From positions 7,467,501 to 7,531,500 of the forward strand of contig NZ_LT629775.1 in assembly GCF_900105395.1 (NCBI RefSeq): a DNA stretch of 64,000 bases, written 5' to 3'. This DNA is from Streptomyces sp. TLI_053 (lineage in GTDB: Bacteria; Actinomycetota; Actinomycetes; Streptomycetales; Streptomycetaceae). Of the stretch, positions 26,089 through 35,173 are shown piece after piece. Made by a program: the position numbers and the translations under genes. The notes below the pieces were generated by a model. That model saw nothing but the letters and a program-made list of their open reading frames with translations. It did no database searches and was not told where the DNA came from. Every line of letters starts with the position of its first letter. Positions within the stretch are counted from its first letter, which is position 1.

Positions 26089-27120
26089 ATGACCACCCCG
26101 GGAGCACGCCCCGCGCGCCGCGTCACCACCATCGCGGACGTGGCCCGGGCGGCCGAGGTGTCCCGGCAGACCGTCTCCAACACGCTCAACGCCCCGCACC
26201 GGGTCCGCCCCGACACCCTCGCCCGGGTCAACGCGGCGATCGAGCGGCTCGGGTACCGGCCCGACCAGTCCGCCCGGTCGCTGCGCACCGGCGAGCGCCG
26301 CACCATCGGCTACCTCGCCCCGGTCGACGACCCCTTCGACCCCAACCCGCTGATGGCGGGCTTCCTCGAGGCCCTCGTCGACGCGGCCGGGGCGGTGGGC
26401 CACCACGTGCTGCTCCTGCGCCCGGCGGCGGGGGAGCAGCACGTCCGGGCGGTGATCGACGGCGTGGTGGCGGCCCGCCAGGTCGACGGCCTGGTCCTCG
26501 CCGACGTCCTCCCCGACGACCCCCGCGCCGCCCACGCGGCCCGGGTCGGCATCCCCTTCGCCGCCTTCGGCCGCACCGGGCCCGGCCTCCCGCAGCACTG
26601 GGCCGACATCGACAACGCGGCCGCCACCGCCGAGGTCGCCCGCCACCTCGCCGCCCGCGGCCACCGCCGGGTCGCCTTCGTCGGCGCGGCCACCGCCCTG
26701 CCGTGGCTCGCCGCCCGCCGCGAGGGCTTCCACCGCGAGGCTGCCCGGCTCGGCCTCTCCCTCGCCCCGCAGGACGCGGCCGGCGGCCTCCGTGCCCTGC
26801 TGCGCGACCCGGACCGGCCGACCGCCCTCGCCGCCGACAACGACCTCGCCGCCCTCGACATCTACGAGGCCGCCCGGGCGGAGGGCCTCCGGGTCGGCCG
26901 CGACCTCGCCGTCACCGGCTTCCACGACACCCCCCTCGCCCGCCACCTCCACCCGCCGCTGACCTCGGTGCGGCTTCCCCTGCGGACCATCGCCACCACG
27001 GTCGTCACCCGTCTGCTGGCCCAGTTGCGCTCCGACGTGCCGACTCCGGCGGAGGGTGTCGAGCTGGCGGCCGAGCTGGTGGTCCGGGAGAGCTCCGACC
27101 ACCCGGTGCCGCGCACCTGA
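26089..27120 (+). CDS. LacI-family transcriptional repressor
   Basis: A 343-residue LacI/GalR regulator. The DNA-binding helix-turn-helix and hinge are at residues 11-65 (TTIADVARAAEVSRQTVSNT), followed by a periplasmic-binding-protein-like sugar domain. The ATG follows AAGGAG. As the last gene of the sugar locus it probably senses the imported or hydrolysed sugar and controls the operon through the palindrome at 19627, giving autoregulation if the whole block is one transcript. Confidence 0.93.
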   Translation: MTTPGARPARRVTTIADVARAAEVSRQTVSNTLNAPHRVRPDTLARVNAAIERLGYRPDQSARSLRTGERRTIGYLAPVDDPFDPNPLMAGFLEALVDAAGAVGHHVLLLRPAAGEQHVRAVIDGVVAARQVDGLVLADVLPDDPRAAHAARVGIPFAAFGRTGPGLPQHWADIDNAAATAEVARHLAARGHRRVAFVGAATALPWLAARREGFHREAARLGLSLAPQDAAGGLRALLRDPDRPTALAADNDLAALDIYEAARAEGLRVGRDLAVTGFHDTPLARHLHPPLTSVRLPLRTIATTVVTRLLAQLRSDVPTPAEGVELAAELVVRESSDHPVPRT

Positions 27121-27302
27121 CCGGGCGGACCGTGGAGGTCCCGGCCGAGGTTGCTGCCCCTCGCCCCTCGGGGACGGCCACCGGACGTCCGGCGTCGCCG
27201 GCGACCGGGGGATGCCGGGCCTCGTCGGCGGAAACCGGAGGTTCAGCACTCGAACTGACGTAACATCACCTCCTTCGTTCGTCGTCGGCACGGAGGTGCG
27301 GG

Positions 27303-28550
27303 ATGCGTCGGGTTGCGATCGTCGGGGCGGGACAGGCGGGGTTGCAGGTGGCGTTGGGGCTGCTGGCGGCCGGTGGGTACGAGGTGACGGTGGTGTCCGG
27401 CCGGACGGCGGAGCAACTGCGGTCGGGGCCGGTGCTGTCGACGCAGGCGATGTTCGGCCCGGCGCTGCGGGTGGAGCGGGCGGCCGGGCTGGACCTGTGG
27501 GCGGGGGAGGCACCCCAGGTGCGCTCGGTGGACGCCGTACTGGTGCCCGAACCCGGCCTGCGGGCACTGGAGTTCACGATGACCCTGGACGAGCCCGCGC
27601 AGTCGGTGGACCAGCGCATCAAGATGGCGCGCTGGCTGGAGCTGGTCGAGGAGCGCGGCGGGCGGGTCGAGTACCGGGAGCTGGACCGGTCCGGGCTGGG
27701 GGAGTTGGCGGCGGCACACGAACTGACCCTGGTCGCGGTGGGGCGGGGCGAACTGGCCGGGATCTTCGCACGGGACGCGGCCCGCTCGCCTTTCGACGCC
27801 CCGCAGCGGCGACTGGCGGCGCTGTACGCGCACGGCGTGGGCGCGCCCGATCCGGCGGCCGGCCCGCGGGCGCGGATGCACGCGGTGCCCGGAATCGGCG
27901 AGTTGTACCTCCAGCCGGCCCTCACCCGGTCGGGACCGTGCGACATCCTGCTCTGGGAGGCGGTGCCCGGGAGCGTCTTCGACTGTTTCGGCGACCGGCC
28001 GACGGGCACCGAACAACTGCGCCGGATGCGGGAGTTGATGGCGGAGTTCATTCCGTGGGAGGCGGAGTCGTGGGCCGCTGCCGAGCCGACCGACGCGGGC
28101 GCTTCGCTGTACGGCGCGCTGACCCCGGTGGTGCGCCACCCGGTGGCACGGCTGGACGACGGTGGGGCGGTGCTGGGCATCGGGGACGCATTGGTGGTCA
28201 ACGACCCGATCACCGGCCAGGGCGCCAACAGCGCGGCGCGGGCGGCCGAGACGTATCTGCGGGCGATCGTCGGCCGGGGCGACGGGCCGTTCACGGTGGA
28301 GTGGATGACGGAGCTGTTCGAGGGCCACTGGGAGCGGCACGCCCGCCACGGGGTGGCGCTGACGGCGGACCTGCTGACGATGCCGGAGCACCTCCAGGGG
28401 GTGTTCGGCGCCGCCGCCGAGCACGAGCAGGTGGCCCGCCGGCTGGCCAACACCTACGCCGAACCCGCCGACCACGCGGCCTGGCTGGCCACGCCGGAGC
28501 TGACGGCGGCCTATCTGGCCTCGCTTCCCGGTCCGGGCGGAAGCGGCTGA
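27303..28550 (+). CDS. styrene monooxygenase (StyA)-like flavoprotein
   Basis: A 415-residue flavin-dependent oxygenase. The N-terminus has the dinucleotide motif VAIVGAGQAGLQ, and the C-terminal FAD motif reads GIGDALVVNDPITGQGANSAARAA near residue 297. The overall pattern fits the styrene/indole monooxygenase StyA oxygenase, which needs reduced FAD from a partner reductase. No StyB-like reductase is encoded next to it, so a housekeeping flavin reductase may serve. The ATG at 27303 follows GGAGG. Epoxidation of an aromatic alkene or indole oxidation is possible; substrate unknown. Confidence 0.85.
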   Translation: MRRVAIVGAGQAGLQVALGLLAAGGYEVTVVSGRTAEQLRSGPVLSTQAMFGPALRVERAAGLDLWAGEAPQVRSVDAVLVPEPGLRALEFTMTLDEPAQSVDQRIKMARWLELVEERGGRVEYRELDRSGLGELAAAHELTLVAVGRGELAGIFARDAARSPFDAPQRRLAALYAHGVGAPDPAAGPRARMHAVPGIGELYLQPALTRSGPCDILLWEAVPGSVFDCFGDRPTGTEQLRRMRELMAEFIPWEAESWAAAEPTDAGASLYGALTPVVRHPVARLDDGGAVLGIGDALVVNDPITGQGANSAARAAETYLRAIVGRGDGPFTVEWMTELFEGHWERHARHGVALTADLLTMPEHLQGVFGAAAEHEQVARRLANTYAEPADHAAWLATPELTAAYLASLPGPGGSG

Positions 28551-28610
28551 TCCGCTGTCATGATCGCGCCGTGCGGCCTAGGGTGAGGGGCTCACGGGGA
28601 GGGGACACGG

Positions 28611-30902
28611 GTGGAGCAGCTCGGACCGACGGATCCGCGGCAGGCGGGGCCCTATGTGCTGGCCGGCCGGCTCGGCGCCGGTGGCATGGGGGCGGTGTAC
28701 CTGGGCCGGGCGGCCGGCGGGCGGACCGTCGCGGTGAAGGTGGTGCGGCCGGACCTGGCCGGGGACGGGTCCTTCCGGGCGCGGTTCCGGCAGGAGGTGG
28801 CGGCCGCCCGGCGGGTGTCGGGGGCGTTCACCGCGCCGGTGGTGGACGCCGACACCGAGGCCGCGATGCCGTGGATGGCGACGGCGTTCGTGCCCGGGGT
28901 GTCGCTCCAGCGGGCGGTGTCCGCGCACGGTCCGCTGCCGGAGGCGACGCTCCGGACGCTGGTCGCGGGGCTCGCCGAGGCCCTGGGCGAGATCCACCGG
29001 GCGGAGCTGATCCACCGGGACCTCAAGCCGGGCAATGTGCTGCTGGCCCTGGACGGCCCGCACGTCATCGACTTCGGCATCTCCCGGGCGGCCGACGGCA
29101 CCGGGCTGACCACCACCGGGTCGGTGATCGGCTCGGCCCCGTTCATGTCGCCCGAGCAGGCGCTCGGCGAACCCCTGACCCCGGCGAGCGACGTGTTCTC
29201 GCTGGGTACGACCGTCGCCCACGCGGCGCTCGGCCGGCCCCTGTTCGGAGAGGGCGCGGCGGCGGCCGTGCTGTTCCGGGTGGTGAACACCGAGCCGGAC
29301 CTCGGCGGGCTGCCGGACGGCCTGCGGCACCTGGTGGCGGCCTGCCTGGCGAAGAACCCGGCCCACCGGCCGACGCCGCGCCAGCTGGTCGAACTCGTCG
29401 AGCGCACCGGCCGCCCGCACACCTCCGGCGGCTGGCTCCCGCCGGGCGTGGCGGCGGACGTGCTGGCGGTGCGGCGCCTGCTGACCGCCCCGCAGCCGGG
29501 CCCGCACCCCGGCGTCCCCCCGGTCGCCGACGGGCCGGTCCTCCCGGCGCCGACCGTCCCGGAGGCCCCGGACCTCCCGCCCGCACCGGCCGGGCCGGAG
29601 CGCCGCCCGCCCCGGCGCGCGCTGCTGCTCGGCCTGGGGCTCGGTGGCGGGGTGCTCGCCGCCGGGGGGACCGTCGCCACCGTCGTCGTCCGGCAGCGCC
29701 GGCGGACGCCGTCCGCGGGCGCACCCCCCGGCGGGACGGCGTCCGGCGCGGCGCAGGCCGTCGACCGGCCCACGTGGGCCGACGTCAAGGAGGGCGTGCT
29801 GTCCTGGAAGACCTCCCCGCCGGAGTCCTGTTCGCAGGCGCTCGCCGCCGGCGACCTGGTGGTGGGCGTGGGGGAGGGCACCCTGACCGCCTTCGACCGG
29901 CACGGCACGGCGGCCTGGACCTTCGACGGCCGGGCGGCCGGCCTGATCCTGGCGATCACCAGGACCCCCGGCCGGCGGGCGGTCCTGGACGGCGGCCTGC
30001 TGTACACCGGCGCGACACGGATCGCCGCGGTCACGGGGGCGGGGCAGCCGGCCGTGTCGACCACCACGGTGCTGCTCGCCGTCGACCCGGCGACCGGCAA
30101 GGAGGCCTGGCGGGCCGAGACCGAGGGCTTCCGCACCGGCGGGGTGCTCCAGGTGCTCGGCGTCCGGGCGGGCAGGGCCTACCTGTTCGGGCTCGGCGAC
30201 GGGACGGGCAAGGCCACCGGCGGCCACGTCTGGGCGGTCGACCTCGCGGCCCGGAGGACCGCGTGGTTCCGCGGCCTCGACGGATACGCCCTGTTCGGAG
30301 GGCTGCCGCCGGAGGGCGACCGGCTGCTCGTCGGCGGGGAGAAGACCGTGCAGGGCCTGGACCGGGACGGCCGGACCGCCTGGTCCCGGGACGCCGCCCT
30401 GCAGGGCTTCGGTGCCGTCGGCGGGCGCTTCCTGACCGTCGTCGACGGCGTGCTGTCGGCCCTGGACACGGCCACCGGCGAACCGGTCTGGACCGTGCCG
30501 GGGGTGCTCCCGACCACCGGCGGCTCCTGGAACGCCGTCGCCGCCTCCGAGGACGGCACGCTGCTGTTCTGCCAGCTGAAGGACACCGACGGCGGCTCCT
30601 CGCTCGGCACCCTGGACGCCGCCACCGGCACGGTCCGCCGGCGCACCCCGCTGCCGCCCGAGCCCGACCAGGGACTGCCCGCGGCCGCCCGGCTCCAGTG
30701 CGCCGACGGCAATGTGTACCGGCTCGGCCCGGACGCCGTGCTGTGGGCGCTCGACCCCGCCGACGGCAGGCCGAGGTGGAAGTTCACCGGCCTGCGCGGC
30801 ACCGACCCGCAGAACCTGTCCTGGACGGCGGGCGGGGGACGGGTCTGCCTCGCGGACCGCTCCGCCGGCACCGTCGCCTCGCTCTTCGCGAACGGAGTCT
30901 GA
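28611..30902 (+). CDS. Ser/Thr protein kinase with C-terminal PQQ-type beta-propeller (1)
   Basis: A 763-residue receptor-like kinase. The kinase domain (residues about 14-265) has the Gly-rich loop LGAGGMGAVYLG, catalytic HRDLKPGNVLL and DFGIS. A Pro-rich segment and one membrane helix (near residues 330-352) follow, then an outside domain of repeated WTF/W-type blades like PQQ-binding propellers. The GTG start at 28611 follows GGGGAGGGG. The outside domain may sense a cell-wall or small-molecule signal. The next gene, 2 bases away, encodes a close paralogue. Confidence 0.9.
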   Translation: MEQLGPTDPRQAGPYVLAGRLGAGGMGAVYLGRAAGGRTVAVKVVRPDLAGDGSFRARFRQEVAAARRVSGAFTAPVVDADTEAAMPWMATAFVPGVSLQRAVSAHGPLPEATLRTLVAGLAEALGEIHRAELIHRDLKPGNVLLALDGPHVIDFGISRAADGTGLTTTGSVIGSAPFMSPEQALGEPLTPASDVFSLGTTVAHAALGRPLFGEGAAAAVLFRVVNTEPDLGGLPDGLRHLVAACLAKNPAHRPTPRQLVELVERTGRPHTSGGWLPPGVAADVLAVRRLLTAPQPGPHPGVPPVADGPVLPAPTVPEAPDLPPAPAGPERRPPRRALLLGLGLGGGVLAAGGTVATVVVRQRRRTPSAGAPPGGTASGAAQAVDRPTWADVKEGVLSWKTSPPESCSQALAAGDLVVGVGEGTLTAFDRHGTAAWTFDGRAAGLILAITRTPGRRAVLDGGLLYTGATRIAAVTGAGQPAVSTTTVLLAVDPATGKEAWRAETEGFRTGGVLQVLGVRAGRAYLFGLGDGTGKATGGHVWAVDLAARRTAWFRGLDGYALFGGLPPEGDRLLVGGEKTVQGLDRDGRTAWSRDAALQGFGAVGGRFLTVVDGVLSALDTATGEPVWTVPGVLPTTGGSWNAVAASEDGTLLFCQLKDTDGGSSLGTLDAATGTVRRRTPLPPEPDQGLPAAARLQCADGNVYRLGPDAVLWALDPADGRPRWKFTGLRGTDPQNLSWTAGGGRVCLADRSAGTVASLFANGV

Positions 30903-30904
30903 CC

Positions 30905-33331
30905 ATGCGCGGAACGGAACCGGGGGACCCGACCAGGATCGGCCCCTACACCCTGGTCGGCCGGCTCGGCGCGGGCGGCATGGGCGTGGTGTTCCTCGGC
31001 CGCTCGGCCGGCGGCCGCACCGTCGCGGTCAAGCTCGTCCGCCCCGAACTCGCCGGGGACCAGGGCTTCCGGGCCCGGTTCCGGCACGAGGTGCGGGCGG
31101 CGCGCGCGGCCTCCTCGGCGTTCACCGCGCCGGTGGTGGACGCCGATCCGGACGGGCCGCTGCCGTGGCTGGCCACCGCCTTCGTGCCGGGGGTCGGACT
31201 GGACGAGGCGGCGCGGCTGGTCGGGGCCTTCCCCGAGCACGTGCTGCGGATCCTGGCCGCCGGGATCGCCGAGGAACTGCGCGCCATCCACGCCGTCGGG
31301 CTCACCCACCGGGACCTCAAGCCCAGCAACGTGCTGCTGGCCCTGGACGGCCCGCACGTCATCGACTTCGGTATCGCCCGGGCCGCCGACGGCAGTGTGA
31401 TCACCGCCGAGGGCGCGATCTTCGGCACGCCCGCCTACATGTCCCCGGAACAGGCGCTGGGGCGGACGGCGACACCCGCGAGCGACGTGTTCTCGCTCGG
31501 CGCCACCCTCGTCCACGCCGCCTCCGGCGGCCGCGGGCCCTTCGACGGCGAGCCGGGGGGCCACCCGCTGGCGCTGCTCAACCGCGTCGCGCACGAGGAA
31601 CCGGACCTGTCGGCGGTGCCGGAAGGGCTGCGGTTGTTGGTGGCCGCCTGCCTGGCGAAGGACCCGGCGGCCCGGCCGGCGCCCGCGCAGGTGCTGGCCG
31701 CGGTGGCGCGGGACGGATCGCCGCTCGGGGTGCGCGGACCGTGGCTGCACCCGGTGCTGGTGGAGCGGATCGAGGAAGCCGCGGCCGTCCTGGCACCGGA
31801 CGCCGCCGCGACACCGCCACCGATGCCGCTGCCGGAGCACCCGGTGGACGACCGGACCGTGCCGCTGCGCCCGGACGCGCCGCCGCGCCCGACCCTGCCG
31901 CTGCTCCCCGCCGCGCCGCCGCCGACCCCGCCGGCGGGCCCGTCCCGCCGCAAGCTGCTGTGGGGTCTGGCGGGCGGCGCCGCGGCGCTGGCGGGCGGAG
32001 GCGCCGCGCTCGCCCTCGGGCTGCCGGACGGCGGCGGCTCCGGCCGTGGCGGTGGCACGCCGCCCGGCAGCTCCTCGTCCGGAGTGGCGGCGGCCCCGGC
32101 CGCCGCGTCCGGGACCCCCTCGGCGACGCCCTCCCCGACCCCCTCGGCGGCCGTCACGATCGGGACCGACACCGTCGCCACCCCGCTGTGGACCGGACCG
32201 GTCACCGAGGCGCTGGTCCAGGTGGCGGGCTCGGAGAAGGCGGTGCTCGCCGTCGGCAAGGACAACATCTGGGCCTTCGACCTCGGCGGCCGCCCGCTCT
32301 GGGGCCCGGTGCCCAACCGGATCGACTCGACCACGACCTACCTGGGCGGCACCACGGTCGCGCTGGACGGCTCCCGGGTGTACACGGCTACCAGCGGCGG
32401 CCGGGTCGGCTTCGACCGGCTGCTGCGCGCGCTCGACCTCGGCACGGGCCAGGAGGTCTGGAACACCGGGGAGTTGGCGAACCTGGTGCAGGCCTTCGCG
32501 CTGCCGGGCATGCTCGACGGCTCGGTCTTCGTCACCGGCCTCGCCAACGTCGGCGCGAACGGGGACCGGTCGACCGGCACCGTCTGGGCCGTCGACGCGC
32601 AGACCGGCAAGGTGAACTGGACGGCCCGCACCCCGGACGAGGACTGGGGCCGGATCAAGCTGATGGTGCCCTCCTCGGGGCGGACCCTGCTGTGGACCCG
32701 GGCCACCCTGCGCGGCGACGCGCCGAGGATCACCGGGGTCGACACCCAGGACGGCGGCCGGATCCGCTGGAACCAACCGGCCCCGGGTGTGTCCACCACG
32801 GCCTCCCAGGCGACCCCGGCGCTGAACGCCCTCTGGTACGACGGCCCGCACACCTCGGCCGGCGGGCGCTTCCTCTTCCTGTCCGACCACCTCTACGCGC
32901 TGGAGCCCGACACCGGCCAGGTGGCCTGGCAGTCCGCCGACACGACGCTCCACCAGGCCGTGGTGGCCGCCCCGGACGGTGCCACCGTCTACGCCGCCGG
33001 GTTCGACACCGCGAACCTGGGCATGACCCTGGAGGTCCGTGCCTACGACGCCGCCACCGGTCGGCCGGGGTGGACCGCCCGGATGCCCCGGGAACCGACC
33101 GCGCTGAAGCCGCCCGCCCTGCACTGCGCGGACGGCAACGTCTACCTCTACATCGGCACCACGGTCTACGCGCTGGACGCGGCCACCGGCGCCACCCGGT
33201 GGACGTTCCGGTTCGGCGGTTCGCCGAGCGGCTTCGGCCCGGTCGCGCTCTGGGCGGGCGGCGGACTCCTGCTCGGCAACACCGATCAGGGCCTGGTCGC
33301 GATCCCCGCGGACGGGAAGCCCCGGGGCTGA
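30905..33331 (+). CDS. Ser/Thr protein kinase with C-terminal PQQ-type beta-propeller (2)
   Basis: An 808-residue paralogue of the upstream kinase with the same layout: LGAGGMGVVFLG, HRDLKPSNVLL and DFGIA in the kinase domain, a Pro-rich linker, one membrane helix near residues 350-375, a Ser/Pro/Thr-rich stalk, and a beta-propeller with repeated ALDxxTGxxxW blades. The ATG follows the upstream stop after 2 bases, so the two are co-transcribed. The kinase halves are much more alike than the outside domains, as expected of a tandem duplication with divergence in what is sensed. Confidence 0.9.
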   Translation: MRGTEPGDPTRIGPYTLVGRLGAGGMGVVFLGRSAGGRTVAVKLVRPELAGDQGFRARFRHEVRAARAASSAFTAPVVDADPDGPLPWLATAFVPGVGLDEAARLVGAFPEHVLRILAAGIAEELRAIHAVGLTHRDLKPSNVLLALDGPHVIDFGIARAADGSVITAEGAIFGTPAYMSPEQALGRTATPASDVFSLGATLVHAASGGRGPFDGEPGGHPLALLNRVAHEEPDLSAVPEGLRLLVAACLAKDPAARPAPAQVLAAVARDGSPLGVRGPWLHPVLVERIEEAAAVLAPDAAATPPPMPLPEHPVDDRTVPLRPDAPPRPTLPLLPAAPPPTPPAGPSRRKLLWGLAGGAAALAGGGAALALGLPDGGGSGRGGGTPPGSSSSGVAAAPAAASGTPSATPSPTPSAAVTIGTDTVATPLWTGPVTEALVQVAGSEKAVLAVGKDNIWAFDLGGRPLWGPVPNRIDSTTTYLGGTTVALDGSRVYTATSGGRVGFDRLLRALDLGTGQEVWNTGELANLVQAFALPGMLDGSVFVTGLANVGANGDRSTGTVWAVDAQTGKVNWTARTPDEDWGRIKLMVPSSGRTLLWTRATLRGDAPRITGVDTQDGGRIRWNQPAPGVSTTASQATPALNALWYDGPHTSAGGRFLFLSDHLYALEPDTGQVAWQSADTTLHQAVVAAPDGATVYAAGFDTANLGMTLEVRAYDAATGRPGWTARMPREPTALKPPALHCADGNVYLYIGTTVYALDAATGATRWTFRFGGSPSGFGPVALWAGGGLLLGNTDQGLVAIPADGKPRG

Positions 33332-33381
33332 CCGAGCGTCAGGGATCGTCAGGGATCGCCCGGTGGTCCGCCGGCGGTCCG

Positions 33382-34454
33382 TCAGTGGTCCGCCGGCGGT
33401 GCGTACGGGGCGTCGAGCACGGCCAGCAGGCCGGGGTGGACGAGTGCCCCGGGCAGGCGGGGGTGCGGGGCGAGGATCCCGGCGCTCCGCAGGCGGGCGA
33501 GGGCCGGGCGCGGGTCCTCCGGAAGCAGCTCGCGCAGGGACTCGGCCGAGACGGCGGGGGCGGCGCGGAGCGCGTCCAGCACCGAGACCGCCGCCGGGTC
33601 GTCGGCGACGCGGGCGGTGGCGGCGGCGAGGATCCGCCGGTGCTCGGCGAGGGTGGCGGTGCGGTGGCGGGCGGTCTCTGTGACTGCGCGGGCGAACAGT
33701 GCCCCCACAGCGGCAGATCGCCCTCGGCCGCCGCGACCACGGCCCGGTCGTGCGCCTCCCGGTTGGCGTCGACCCAGCCGTCCAGGTCGAGCAGCAGCCC
33801 GGACAGCAGCCCGGCGCCCACCAGGTCGCACTGGGCCAGCAGTCGGGCGATCCGGCCGTTCCCGTCGGGGAAGGGATGGACGGTGAACAGCCGCAGCACC
33901 TGGAGGGCGGCCAGGTCCAGCGCGGGGGAGGTGGTGCGGGCGCCCCAGCGGTACCAGCGTTCCATCTGCCCGAGCAGGGGCCGGCCCGGGGCGACGGCGA
34001 TGACGAAGCGCTGCCCGTCGGGCCAGGTGATCCTGGCGGTGGTGCGGCGGAATCCGCCGCCGCCGGGGATGTTGGGGTCGGCGGCGACCAGCAGCCGGTG
34101 CAGTTCGGCGATCGCGTCCGGGGTGAAGTGCGGGCGCTCGAGCGGTTGTTCGGCGAGTTCGGCGCGGACCGAACGGACGGCGAGCAGCCCTGCCGCGACC
34201 CGGTTCTCCGCCGCCGAGGCCAACTGTCCGGCGAGCAGCCGGGGATCGGTCGCCCCGACGTGGCGCAGGTGCAGCCGGTCGCGGGCCCGGGGCCGGTGGA
34301 AGAGGTCGGGGTCGCCGAGGTGCGCCGCGGCGGCGGTCAGCGCGGCCAGGGCCTCGAGCGCCCGGGCGCGGTCCTCGGCGGGCACCGCCTCGGCGCCGGG
34401 CGGCGGCACGACGGGCTTGATCCGTCGTGCCGCCACGGAGAGTGTGCCGGTCAC
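33382..34454 (-). pseudogene. Fic-family protein gene with a frameshift
   Basis: A Fic (AMP-transferring) protein interrupted by a one-base shift. From the GTG at 34454 one frame gives a complete Fic core with the active-site motif HPFPDGNGRIARLL. After LPLW, at a run of five G on the - strand (33702-33706 on +), the coding pattern moves to another frame. That frame continues with a normal winged-helix tail (LFARAVTETARHR onward) to a stop at 33382. One extra base in the run would give a single protein of about 357 residues. Left as is, translation runs out of frame to 33339. It may be a real mutation, a sequencing error or slippage. The GTG overlaps the stop of the upstream secreted-protein gene (GTGA). 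Confidence 0.85.
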
Positions 34455-35038
34455 TGGCAGGCGTGGTCGATGATGGTGTTGGTCGGCACCTGCACGTCGA
34501 CCAGCTGGGTCTGACCACCGGGCAGGGTGATCGAGTAGGTGACCGTCTGGTACTGCGCGAACACCCCGAAGCTCTGGCCCGGCTGGAGCGTGACGTCCAC
34601 GCTGTGGGTGGTCGTGACGGTGGAGTTGACCTCGGCGCCGATGGCGGCCTTGAGGGCGCCCAGCGCCTCGGCCGAGAGGCTCGCCGTCACCTTGTACCCG
34701 GTCGCCACCTGGACCGTGACGTTGAGCTTCTCCGGATTGGGGGTGCCGTTCTTCCGGCAGAACTGCTTGTCCTCGAACTTCTCGCCGTACGCCTGGACGT
34801 GCGCGGAGGCCGCGCCACCACCGCCGCCGTGCCAGGGGAAGGGCCAGCCCTCGCTGGGCGGCGGGGGGTTGTGGCCGATGACGACGATCGGGTCGTTGAC
34901 GTAGTTCGGGTCGTCCCAGGGGTCGCAGCTGGTGTAGCAGTCGGCGGCGGCGGCCATCTGCGGCACCACCAGGGCGGGCACGGCGGTCAGGACGGTGACG
35001 CCGAGGGCGACGGCCCCGAGGGCCTTCTTGAGCTGCAC
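34451..35038 (-). CDS. small secreted protein of unknown function
   Basis: A 195-residue protein with a clear signal peptide (VQLKKALGAVALGVTVLTAVPALVV, cleavage near AAAA/DC). The mature part has three Cys, a Pro/Gly-rich segment and a beta-rich C-terminal half full of Thr and Val, resembling a small immunoglobulin-like or jelly-roll domain, but I do not recognise the family. The start is GTG 35038 behind GGAGAG; the longer frame to 35164 lacks support. It overlaps the frameshifted Fic gene by 4 bases, so the two were probably co-expressed. A toxin/secretion link is only a guess. Confidence 0.75.
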   Translation of the reverse strand: MQLKKALGAVALGVTVLTAVPALVVPQMAAAADCYTSCDPWDDPNYVNDPIVVIGHNPPPPSEGWPFPWHGGGGGAASAHVQAYGEKFEDKQFCRKNGTPNPEKLNVTVQVATGYKVTASLSAEALGALKAAIGAEVNSTVTTTHSVDVTLQPGQSFGVFAQYQTVTYSITLPGGQTQLVDVQVPTNTIIDHACQ

Positions 35039-35150
35039 GGTCTCTCCACGGTCGGGGGGTCGAGGGTGAGGGGAACGCGGGGCGTCCGGCGTGCGGTGTC
35101 CCGCCCCCGTCGCGGACGAGTCTCGCGGCCGCTCCCGTACCGGGGCATCG

Positions 35151-35173
35151 GTAGAACTGCGCAAGTTGCCTAC
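35151..35173. promoter_or_regulatory. imperfect inverted repeat upstream of secreted-protein gene
   Basis: A 23-base near-palindrome with outer arms gtag/ctac and inner arms aact/agtt around gcgca. It overlaps the stop codon of the LAL regulator gene and lies about 113 bases upstream of the secreted-protein GTG, so it could be an operator for that gene, perhaps for the LAL regulator itself. Candidate only. Confidence 0.35.

Noticed and set aside
27056..33331. 2091-codon + strand frame running through the monooxygenase and both kinases
   Set aside because: Only its last part (from 30905) is the real second kinase; the rest is an out-of-frame shadow rich in Gly/Arg.
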